Of a stretch of DNA of 64,000 bases, positions 10,901 through 64,000 are shown one piece after another (the first letter of the stretch is position 1; every line of letters begins with the position of its first letter). The translations under genes were made by a program, and so were the position numbers. The stretch spans positions 4,402,001 to 4,466,000 of the forward strand of contig OX387606.1 in NCBI GenBank assembly GCA_947568835.1. The letters run 5' to 3'. The stretch is from Protonemura montana (taxonomy: Eukaryota; Arthropoda; Insecta; Plecoptera; Nemouridae). A model generated the notes under the pieces. It was not told the DNA's origin. It searched no databases and saw only the letters and a list, made by a program, of their open reading frames with translations.

Positions 10901-12066
10901 ATGGCTAGAAGAATTCAATTGATGGAGCTAATTGAAAAAATTGTTCTGAAACATGTGAAGGTAATCGGAGACGAAAAACCCCCGGAATTTATAATTCGAA
11001 ATCAGAAAGACTGGGAAAATGTAATTTATACTGATATATTGAGACTAAAGGCGGTAGGAGAAGCAAAAACAATCTCTATAAAATTCTTCAACAATGCAAG
11101 TCAAGACAACTATGCCAACATAGTGCATATCCTAAGCAAAGTTTACAGCTTGATTGCCAAAAATGATGCATCTACAATTCGCGAGCTTTACTATCAAGAT
11201 GTGAAAATTATGCAGTCACAGTCTACCGTTGACTCTGCCATTCGTTCGATTTGCTGTCTCATGGAAGCGTTACCATCAGAGTTGGGGCTGATGGCAACAT
11301 CCAAAGGCCTCCTAGCCGGTCCACTGATAATGACAACAGACAGTAACGAAGTTATTCGCTGTGACGGAGTCCAAGGAGGAGTGCCAGTGCCACAGAATGT
11401 TCACAGCATTGCATCGTTTAGGTCTACAGCACAGTTTATACTCATTGTTGAGAAAGATGCCATCTTTCAAAAGCTTTTGGGAGAAGGAATATTAGATAGA
11501 TTGACTAATTGCTTACTGATAACTGGTAAAGGTAAGTAGACTTTAACGTACCTAATGACCAATTAACATCGAGGCATGTTGGGACAAAAGTATTTAACTA
11601 TTTGATAGTTGGCCTTTTTTTTGCTCATAACCCAGGGTACCCCGACACCAATACACGCTTGCTAGTTCACCGGCTCCACACAGAACTACAAATCCCAATT
11701 TATGCATTGGTCGACGCCGACCCATTCGGCATCGAAATAATGTGCATCTACCGCTACGGCTCGCTCTCTATGGCAATGATGGGAGAACTGTTGGCTACAC
11801 CGTCCGTGCGATGGGTGGGAGTTTTTCCCTCCGAAATCTCCACATATGAGCTAGCCACCATGCCTCTCACCATCCGCGACACAAACAAGATCCAAAACCT
11901 TACTTCCAGACCCTATGTAGTGGCCAATAAGAGCTTACAGCAGCAGATCGACACGTTAACCGCATTGGGTAAAAAGGCCGAGATTGAAGGCATCGTCAGT
12001 CTTTCTTTGGAGTACCTCACTGAAAGCTATCTGCCTGACAAGATCAGGAAGAACAAATATATATAG
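10901..12066 (+). CDS. SPO11: SPO11, meiotic double-strand-break transesterase
   Basis: Two exons, 10901-11531 and 11636-12066, encode 353 residues. SPO11 is the TopoVI-A-like enzyme that makes meiotic DNA double-strand breaks through a tyrosyl-DNA link. The winged-helix catalytic segment is TIRELYYQDV; by alignment with yeast DIFY the second tyrosine, Y98, is the nucleophile. The Toprim domain shows the metal-binding Glu in ILIVEKDAIF, the DxD in ALVDADPFGIEI and a later SEISTYEL segment. Length is near that of other SPO11 proteins (human 396). The start is the first ATG of the frame, MARRIQLMEL. The gene begins 212 bp after the arrestin stop codon on the same strand, so its promoter is very short. 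A single 104-bp intron is unusually few for SPO11; human has many. AATAAA lies at 12413-12418. Confidence 0.93.
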
Positions 12067-12396
12067 GTGGGTCCTAAAACCGCAGAAAATAGCGGAACCT
12101 ACAAAGTTAACAGGATTCCAGCTAATTAAAATAACTTGAGTGCAATTACTGCCCCTTCCTGAGGTCCATATTAATTCTCAATAATAAGTTCTCAGTTATC
12201 TTCCTTTGAGTTCTTGGATGAAAAATCTCAAAGTGATATTCATTAACAAATTTTTTTTAATTAGTGCAATTACCACCAAAAGATCTAAAAAAAATCGCAA
12301 TGACATCAACCAAGGGAATCGATAAAAATTTGTAAACAATATTTAATGTTATCTTACTCTTTAATGAACTCTTACTTTATGAAAAGAACTGATGTA

Positions 12397-12418
12397 TTTA
12401 TTACAAGACTTAAATAAA
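12397..12418. promoter_or_regulatory. Crossed polyadenylation signals of SPO11 and BAP60
   Basis: The plus-strand AATAAA at 12413-12418 serves SPO11, and the minus-strand AATAAA (plus TTTATT 12397-12402) can serve BAP60. Each signal lies beyond the other in its own direction, so the two mature 3' UTRs should overlap by at least a few tens of bases. Cleavage positions are not known. Confidence 0.5.
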
Positions 12419-12555
12419 ATCAAACTACGAGAAACTAATGCACTAAGCCAGTGACGCTAAAAAATTAATTGGGACAGCGATACAAAAACAGCTTGTAACC
12501 ATTTAACGTCCACTACATCTAGGTTGTTAACATCGAGTGTTTCGGAGCGCTATGT

Positions 12556-15781
<3,226 letters not shown>

Positions 15782-16131
15782 TTTCGGCACTAAACACGGA
15801 TACTGGCTCACAAAATTGTCGGCGTCTGTCGATAGCGATTTTAGGCTGTCATCTTATCTTGTTGGCATCGTTTGACATTTCTGCAGAGTTGGTATGCCTG
15901 ACAAGATGGCCACCCAATTTCATTTGTCGGTGCAAGGTTGTGCTGAGCGCTGTGTGTAGTGTGGGCGATAGAGCTTTTTCATTTCTCAAGGTGATCGAAG
16001 GCAGACATCGTAGATGTGTAGTGTTATCGGTTTCACTCGTCGCTGTGTGTTCAGGGTAATGAGACATCCGTAATAAAATCAGAAATTGAATATAAAAATT
16101 ATACAAGCAATACCACGTCGCAGAACATCCC
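15782..16131. promoter_or_regulatory. Bidirectional promoter region BAP60 / UPF1
   Basis: Only 350 bp separate the two divergent start codons, so both core promoters and 5' UTRs must fit here. A YY1-like element, CAAGATGGCCAC (15902-15913), sits near the middle; this motif is common in promoters of housekeeping genes. I did not find a TATA box. An open frame across this stretch on the plus strand looks incidental. Confidence 0.65.
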
Positions 16132-31295
<15,164 letters not shown>

Positions 31296-32591
31296 GAGTG
31301 CTGCCGCTGACTTGGGAGTCTGCGGGAGCCAAGCACGACGACTCACGGCCGTTCGGCCACCGGACCGCGCCGCGGGCGACAGCGGCGAAGACTACATGGC
31401 GCTCGACGGGGGACAAACGAAAACATCTCGGAGAAGGGGACACGGAGGGCAGGAAACAAATCACTGCCGGTCTCCGGAAAGCAATTAGCCGGTCCGCGGC
31501 TGGGAAAACATTGGCGATATGCGGTGTTTCGGTTGATTAAATGAATTGGGAGAGACGAGATACTTTGTTGACGACGCGTGCGAGTCGAGCCTTGAGCAGT
31601 GAGAGTTAGCGGAGCGTGGGGTGGGTGTTACGGGCGAGAGGAGAGGCGTGGTCGTTGTTACCGTCCGGGTTTGGTTATGGTGGCGCCGTGGCATACATTT
31701 TGGCGTCTAGTTGTGTTCGGGTGAAGACTCAAATTTCAATATTTTTCTCAGATTTGGGTATTACAGAACCAAGATCTTAACGTTAGCTTACCTGGAGTTT
31801 CTATCAAAGTTCATTTAAACTCTTTGTTCAGCAGAAGTTTGTTTGTTATTTGGTGAAGTGAGGTAGTGAATTAAAATTTTTGGGGTAGTAACACAATAGT
31901 ATCTGTTTCATCAATGCAATTTTTAATGTTTAACAAAGAATTATCAAACCAAAACAGACGAGTACTTTTCTTATCTTTTCTTTATTTTAATGGATATCAT
32001 TTTTGCCGATGAACCTTATTTTTTTTTTATCTTATTTTTCAGCGGTCTTCAATACTTCGCACTTCTAGTAAATGTTATTTTGATAATGTACCTTTGTTCT
32101 GGGAACCAGTTTCTCTCATTTGTGAATTCATGATTGGCATTAAAGTTGCTTTGTTAAAGTAATTGCACTTGTTCAGTTATTTCATGACTCCCTTCTGTAA
32201 CCCTAAGATTTAAAGAGAATTTACTTACATACGAAGGGAAATTTTGTGTCAGATTGACAGACTATAAAAACTCAAACCATCTAAAACATCTGTGATCATT
32301 CTGAAATTGAAATGGGAAATCATGGGTTGAGGACAGTTACAGCATGGACCTATCAGTGCTACAAGGTTCGTGGTTACAGCCAGTCATTCTTATTATATAA
32401 AGTCATGTCAATTTATCACTGCGGCTTAACCTAACTATCTATGGTCTTTGAACGGAGGTTCCATACTTTCCGCGCACGCATGCGCAAACAAGTATGTTTT
32501 GACTAGTGTCATCTGTCAGGAGAACGTTAACCTCAAAGTTGTACATATCATCGAATATTTGTCGAAAAACGGGCTCTTTGGATTCTGTAAA
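31296..32591. other. Intergenic region, UPF1 3' UTR and COG6 promoter
   Basis: About 400 bp of GC-rich sequence after the UPF1 stop is probably 3' UTR, followed by AT-rich DNA. I found no canonical AATAAA. Just before COG6, CGCACGCATGCGCA at 32473-32486 is one base away from the NRF1/Ewg palindrome (YGCGCAYGCGCR) and may be part of the COG6 promoter. Confidence 0.4.
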
Positions 32592-35500
32592 ATGGAAAAT
32601 AACTCTCAAGATGTTGGTGAAAAGGCTCCTAGCAATGTGCTTTCCAGGCGATTAAACAAAATTTTAGAAACTAGGTTGGAAAATGACAAAGATACACTCG
32701 AGGCTCTGAAAGAACTCTCGACTTTTTTCCCCGAGAACACTCTTACTGCTAGGAGAAACTTGAGAAGCAAAATTGAAAAGCGAAGTCTGTTAATTAATGA
32801 GGTAAATAAAATAAGTCAAGAAAGCATATTTATTTACCACTGTGTTAGAACGAAGTTTATTTTCACCTGTATCGTGGACTGTCTGCCTAGATCACGTAAA
32901 TAACGATGGTCTGGCTATGACTAACTGATTTTTCTATCCTTTTTCTAGGACTTTTTGTCAGCGTTCAGGGTAGTGAAGGAAGCAATGGACGAGATCTATG
33001 ATGATGTCACGGCTATGAACACCTCCGTCCAGAGCATGACAAATCGACTACAACTAACAAAAAACCAGACACAAAATCTGATTGATCAAACAACAAAACT
33101 ACGTGGCGAGAATCAGAAACTGACCACTCAGAACTGTGTAGCCAATGCCTTTCTCAACACATTCCAGCTTTCAGCAAGCGAACTCGATACTCTTCGTGGT
33201 GTAAATAGAGACTCTCCAATCACGGCAGACTTCTTTATTGTGTTGGAACGTGTGCAAACAATACACACAAAATGCCGCATCCTGATGCAATCTGGCCACC
33301 AGGCAGCTGCCCTTGATGTTATGGAACAGATGGCGTTGCTTCAAGAGACGGCGCTAGAGCGTCTGTATCGATGGACACAGAGCCGCTGCCGAGATATTGA
33401 AGCGGCAGATGCAATTCCGTTGCTTGCACAGGCCATGGCTCGGTTGCAGGAACGCCCACTTCTGTTTAAATATGTGCTGGACGAGTACTGTGCATCGCGC
33501 CGGTCGCTTCTGGCACGGGCTTTCATAGATGCAATTACGGTAAGTACTTGTAGTCCTCTTATCTGCTGTTATTACTTATTTGCAAAACCTATTTATTATA
33601 AATCAATTTTGGAAAAAATTAGATTAGAGAACAGGGTAGGTCTTATCCGAAGTGGTGAAGAAAAAGTAATTTTTGAATCCACGTAGTTGCTAATAGTTTT
33701 GACTACACCGGCACATAGTCCACACACTCATAAGTGCATGTCTTCATATAATAGCTATATAAATAGATTTGTGTTATAAAATATAGTGTGGTCGGCTTTA
33801 TTCTCATTGCATAGGAATTGACTGAAATATATGGTCGGTTGCATTATCAAAAACTGGATAACAAGTGACTCTTTTGTCACTTAGCCTAAATTTCACAAAT
33901 GCATGTATGATTTGCAAAATTAGCTGAAACTTTGACAGCATTGTAACTTCATTGTAAAAATAAAAACAGAAAATTGTCACATAGAAAATCTATTTAAATA
34001 AAAGAGATTTTTCAGAAACTTTTGCAAGTAAACTAGTTCTGCTAAATGCCTGCTCTGCTCTGTGCTTCAGGTGGGTGGTCCTGGCGGGACCCCGCGCCCC
34101 ATGGAACACTTTGCACACGAGCCGCGTCGTTACCTTGGCGACATGCTGGCATGGTTACACCAGGCAGTGCCGAGCGAAGGAGACAGTCTGCGTGCGCTGC
34201 TTGCGTCGTGCCGACCTAGCGAGGCAGCTGAGACCGCCGCCACCGCGCTTGCGCTTCTTACCGATGCTGTCTGTCATCCGCTGCGTGTGCGTGCGGAACA
34301 CGCTCTCGCCGCGGAGAATGATCCGGCGGCGTTGTACGCGCTGGCGCATCTATTGCGGTTTTACAGGGGGGTGGTATGTGCAGTTTATTCAAATCTAGCA
34401 ATGTACTTATAAAATGGTATTTTTTGTTTTATTCTTTGTTCATTGTTTCGGTGTTGCCCACTGAACCCAAGATTAAAATGCCCTTCTCTCTCACCCTATA
34501 ACCAGTTTGTTGTTTTTGACTCTGTGTACCTAGGAATACTCATTATTTTAAGCAGATGTTATAAAATAAATTATTATCTACCAAAAAATAAATTGTGTTC
34601 TCGAAAACTAGTCGTCTTTGCTAGCAAGCTGTTTTGTTGATGCCAATCTCGATAAGCAGACATTTGCGTAGAAATTCCTTCTAACCGTAAAGTACATTCC
34701 TCACTGAAAAGAAATCGGTATCTTGCATTGGTGGCTGGTGGTTGTGTTGCGTAGGTTGGAGGTGCTGCCCCTGGTGGCTCACTGCAGACACTGCTGACCG
34801 AGCTGGAGGAAGTGGGAGAGGCACGATTCTTTGCGGTGCTCCGCGACCGCGTGGCGTCAGCACTGTCTGGGCCGGAGATGGCTCCGCCCGTCGATTTATC
34901 CCCTGGTGCACGAGTCACGGCTCTGCTTGCACTGCTGCGAGAAGTACTGGCGGTGCAGGTACGTTGTCCGAAGGACTTTGCGTAGTAGTGTCGATTTTTT
35001 TAAGATTGCTTTTTTAATGTTATGGTTAATAACTTGGAGATGTCTAGCAAACGTATGAAAGGGAATCCAAGTTGCCAAGATGTTGAACTGAACTGGGTGC
35101 CGATTTTGTCGCACATTGTCAATGACACTGACAAGTTGAAACTCGTTGAAATCCGTAGAAAGTGGCAGTTTGTTTATGAATGCTGTTTTTTGTTCAGTTG
35201 TTAATTTTTCTTCTTGTCTGCGCTACAGAAGAATATAAATATGGTGCAAAAGGAAAAACATTCAAACGAAGCATTAACTTTTAGAGTTGTAACCCAAATG
35301 ACAAAACTGTATCTATGTGGCTGAAGCTATTTCCAAAAAAAGTGCAAGGGTAGCTTTCTTATATATTGCCTACAGCAGGCATGGGCAACCTTTAGAAATC
35401 ATTCATTCTTTCTTAAGTAAAATTTTATAAGTGAAGAAGGAGTTAAGATGATGCATTTCCCTGAATCATTCAAGATAGGCTAGCTATACTCACAGTAGAC

Positions 35501-38042
35501 ATGGAATTTAAAAAATTCCTTAAAAATGTGGTTTTAAAAAGAATGCCCATGGCTTGCCCAAAAACTGGGAGAGCTTGAGATTGCTCAAAGATCATGGTAT
35601 GTGTTTTCGTAATAATGCCAAAATATTAGATTCTTAAGATAGTAGGTTGCCAAGTAGAAACACACAACTTAGTAATGTACAAAATTCTAAGCAAAATTTA
35701 TTGTAAATGAAAATTCATACTTTTTGTCAATTATTTCAGTTTTTTTTCAGTATTTCAATTGAAAAACTGAATGTAAGAGTTTGTACCACTAGGAGAAGGG
35801 TGCAACAATGCTTTGTCATGTAAAAGTGTCACCCTTTGTTCAGGGAGTCGCCGAGGGACGGCAGCGGGATTTGCCGCGTGTTGTGGCGGCCGTGGTTGAC
35901 CCATTGCTTCGTTCGGCCTCCGAGGTGGCTGCTCGACTGCCTTGCGCTGACATGGCTGTCTATCTGCTCAACTGTCTGCATGCCACACAGGTAACAGGGT
36001 GCTTCGTTGAAAGGGGCAGAACACTTTGGTAGGGAATTGATTGACCAATAATCACCTACAACTATCATCTACTAGCCCTTGAGAAAAGATACCACCACAA
36101 GGACTACTTCCAGCATTGCTAAGGATGTCAGTGGCAGGATTCAGTGTTGAGTAGGAACTTAACGGAAGTAACGCGTTCCTTGTAACGCGTTCTTTTTCGG
36201 GAACTTTCGCGGTAACGCGTTCTTTTTTTTTGGTAGTAACGTAACGGAATAACCGTTCCTTTATACCAAGAACATAAAACGACATTTACGTTCCCGTTAA
36301 AGTTCCTATTTTCGGCATTCTTGTGGGTATTTGGTATTTCATTTTTTAATCCTTTTGGGTATTTCAAAAAATAGATAAACTTGGCCATAAGACATGTCAC
36401 ATGTCGAAGTAAGTTAACGCTGCATTGTTCCCGACATCCCAAAGACTGAGTTCCTCTTTCCGTCCATGCGTCATGCAGTTTGCCAAAAAAAACCCAAGAT
36501 CACTGTGCGGGTGTAGAGACTGGAGAAGCGATGAAGTGGGGTTCATCGTAAACAAACAATGAGCAATTAGAATCGTGAGGGAAGAGACACCCCCATCCCC
36601 CAAAGTATCTGCTCATCCCCCTACATTTAAATCTTTGCCTGGCCCGCGTCTCGTTCAGTTTACAGTCGTCACTCGTCCTGTGGTTTCGTCCTTCGTTTCA
36701 GTCCACGGTTTTCGCTATGGAGCCCTTAAACGTTTTATCATTCGAAAATGTTAAGCCTTTTTTTGTTGGAAGAGCAAGACGGCATTGGCTCGAATTTTCG
36801 TGCCAAATGCCTTTTGTGTGTTCCGTTTCAAAAGTTTTGGTATAAGTCGAGAATTTTTAAGGAACTGAAATAGGAACTTAGTTCCTTTTTAAAAGGAACT
36901 TAATCAAGACTGGCAGGATTTCAAAATACTTCTCATAATTGTAATATCATCATCTTGATCGCAATTTACGAAAAGCTCGGAAAATAGGTGGAGTTTTGTG
37001 ATATTATTGAAGTCTTAACATTTCAGCTCTTGCTATATATTATGTAACTTTTTGGAGAATTAAAATTGATTGGAGAAAGGAACAAAAAGCAATACAATTC
37101 CATAGCACACAGCCAAAATTCCTGTTCTAAAGTTTTGGTCAATCTTGCTTCAGTGTTATGAGTGATTAACCACAAAAAAAAACTTCAGTTCTCGTGAAAT
37201 AAAACAGCGCATCCTTGGCTTGGTTTCAGGGTGCGCTAGCGCTGTATGAGTTTGTGGACGAGCGACTCGAGCGTCTGACAGCGCAGGCCGATGCCCAGCT
37301 GGACACGTTATCTGCCGAGCAAGCCGGTTGGCTGGTGGCAAACCTGGATCTCGGGGCACTCTACGCTGTACTTCAAGCTCCTGGTGCCGTTGCAAACCTG
37401 GACGCGGCCGGATTGCGAGGATTCCTGGACAAGCTGGAGGCATTCTTAGCGTTGCCAGAAGCACTGCTGCTGCCACAGGTTTGGAAACAATTTCCATTGG
37501 CCTCAAATAGACATGTACTCAAGAATAGTAATTGCAATTGGGTAACTTTTCTGTTGCTAGGCAGATACTTAATATTCTTCTATGATTGATAGAATTTGGA
37601 TATAGTTCTGGCTTGTTAAACTGAACGTTGCTGTAGTCAACCCAAAAGCACAGAACCCTCACAGAACCAAGAACCAAGAGGCTGTCAAACAATCATTTAG
37701 AGAATGATTGCTAGATTGATTATGAAAAATTCACTAGGTTTAACAAGCATGAATCAGTTTTTTTGTAATAGGTTTTTATGGAATTATTATTTGGCCAATA
37801 GTAACTGTCATTTTATTGCATACCTGTAGTAAGTAGTTGGCTGAAAGACTTTTCCCCCGTTGCAGGTGGCGCTGCTGGCCAGTGGTGTCCACCGCGCGAC
37901 CGTTCAGCGGCGCGGCTTTGAGGTTATTTCTGCTGTCTATGCACAGCTCCACGCCGCCGTCCACGCTGCCGACAGCGGATATCCACAGCCCGCCCAACTG
38001 CTGCCACGGTCTCCAGAAGAGGTGGCTCAGTTGCTGCAGTGA
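32592..38042 (+). CDS. COG6: COG6, conserved oligomeric Golgi complex subunit 6
   Basis: Seven exons: 32592-32801, 32949-33539, 34071-34373, 34755-34958, 35844-35990, 37230-37478 and 37866-38042, giving 626 residues (human 657). COG6 is a lobe-B subunit of the eight-part COG complex that tethers retrograde vesicles at the Golgi and keeps glycosyltransferases in place. Recognition rests on the N-terminal coiled coil ([39 protein letters not shown]) and the highly conserved core ([40 protein letters not shown]). The rest is a helical bundle. ATG 32592 (MENNSQD) is used because it starts the aligned region. Exons 3-7 are clearly richer in G and C and in Ala than exons 1-2. AATAAA at 38215-38220 ends the gene. 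Introns carry a hAT element (intron 5) and a copy of a dispersed repeat (37670-37685). Confidence 0.95.
36142..36912. mobile_element. hAT-type element, 771 bp, in COG6 intron 5
   Basis: Ends CAGTGTTGAGTA (36142) and, inverted, CAGTCTTGATTA (to 36912) agree at 10 of 12 positions. A perfect 8-bp direct repeat, GCAGGATT, flanks them at 36134-36141 and 36913-36920. The left part is built of GTAACGCGTTCyTT subrepeats. The right part has a short frame (about 36767-36866) containing [10 protein letters not shown], resembling the first half of a BED zinc finger. The element is non-autonomous and most of the transposase is absent. Confidence 0.8.
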
Positions 38043-38214
38043 CGGCACAACAAATGTGGCCTTCCTGTTATTTGCAGTGGCTTTTATTTTCCTTTCCTCT
38101 CAATTGCAATGCAGATTTCCTCTTCAGATCCAATTGACCTGGAGCAGGGGAATAGAAAGTACCTACTCAAATAATTGTGTTTGTGTTTTATCAGGTACCT
38201 TACTGTTTTATTGA

Positions 38215-38220
38215 ATAAAA
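38215..38220 (+). promoter_or_regulatory. COG6 polyadenylation signal
   Basis: Canonical AATAAA 173 bp after the COG6 stop codon, in an AT-rich context. Confidence 0.7.
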
Positions 38221-38459
38221 TACTGTTACATCATGTTATTATTGGACAAAGTAAAATTATTACTCCTTGATATCATTTTATAATATTGCATTTTGCATCC
38301 CTAAAAATACTTCAGATTTTACAATGCAAATACCTTATTGCATTGCTTGCCGGTGTATTTTGTTGACTATGATAGCTGGAAAGAAACAAGCAAGCTAAGA
38401 ATAGTTTTATTACTAAAGATAATGTAGCTAAAATGGGATCATGATTTTTGTGGGTGTTA

Positions 38460-38830
38460 CGATTGGATCCGAGCGTTCGATCGATCGGATTTTGATTCCC
38501 GCGCGCTCGTTCAACGAACCTGGCGCGTCAACCAACGGCGCCCAAGGTTACGGCGGCGTCAAATGGCGGCAGGCGATTGGCCGCCAAGTCAGTCGTCCGA
38601 AATAGTTCGGTATGTGGGTACGTGCTTCAACCCGTCGCTATCTGCCGCGGCTCGAATATCGCTTTGTGCGTCCGTCGTGTCTCCCGTTTTCACTGCTCGA
38701 ATAATTATTTACTAGTTACGGGCGGCACCTGTGTTCACATTGACTCAATCGCCACGCAGGATAAATGTGTTTTTGTGTGCGAGTGCACGTCAGGCTTACG
38801 GGCTAAGCTAAGCTCTACGTAACTCTTAAA
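38460..38830 (+). promoter_or_regulatory. PKN promoter and 5' UTR, CpG-rich
   Basis: CpG-rich sequence between COG6 and the first PKN coding exon. It has a YY1-like AAATGGCGGC (38561-38570) followed directly by an inverted CCAAT box (ATTGG 38576-38580). Transcription probably starts shortly after these. No TATA box is seen at a suitable position. Confidence 0.5.
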
Positions 38831-63952
<25,122 letters not shown>

Positions 63953-64000
63953 CGGCAGTAGAGCGGCCCAGCGGTCGACTTTCGCGTGCTCTCTCCTTAA
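63953..64000 (+). other. Start of PKN 3' UTR
   Basis: Sequence after the PKN stop codon TGA (63950-63952), running to the window edge. No polyadenylation signal is reached. Confidence 0.7.

Overview
This is animal nuclear DNA, most likely from an arthropod and probably an insect. Every gene is split by GT-AG introns. The proteins are metazoan housekeeping, chromatin, RNA-decay, meiotic and signalling proteins. Introns carry LINE ends with (AAT)n tails, hAT-type DNA transposons with 8-bp target duplications, a tRNA-derived SINE and many microsatellites. The species cannot be named from this sequence alone. All gene models below were built by hand from splice sites and protein similarity; each complete model sums to a whole number of codons.

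Layout. 1-2.8 kb, minus strand: first nine coding exons of a YTHDC2/Bgcn-type R3H + DEAH-box RNA helicase, running off the left edge. 3.4-7.1 kb, minus: a pancreatic-lipase-family gene whose nucleophile serine codon reads as arginine; its first exon was not found and its introns are full of repeats. 8.9-10.7 kb, plus: a five-exon arrestin-domain protein. 10.9-12.1 kb, plus: a two-exon SPO11. 12.6-15.8 kb, minus: the SWI/SNF subunit BAP60/SMARCD, tail-to-tail with SPO11. 16.1-31.3 kb, plus: the NMD helicase UPF1 in 18 exons, head-to-head with BAP60 across a 350-bp shared promoter region. 32.6-38.0 kb, plus: the Golgi tether subunit COG6 in 7 exons. 38.8-63.95 kb, plus: protein kinase N (PKN), 17 coding exons with complete HR1-C2-kinase architecture. 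A GC-rich two-exon gene of unknown function (50.3-52.8 kb) lies in the fifth PKN intron on the same strand.

The genes do not form a pathway; the cluster is an ordinary gene-dense animal segment. The points most worth following are the Ser-to-Arg lipase, a tandem splice donor in UPF1 exactly where mammals also use alternative donors (regulatory loop of domain 1B), two hAT insertions with perfect 8-bp target duplications, the unknown gene nested in PKN, a 38-bp perfect inverted repeat in a PKN intron, and a stop-free in-frame intron in the arrestin gene. I saw no CRISPR array, prokaryotic operon or viral gene.
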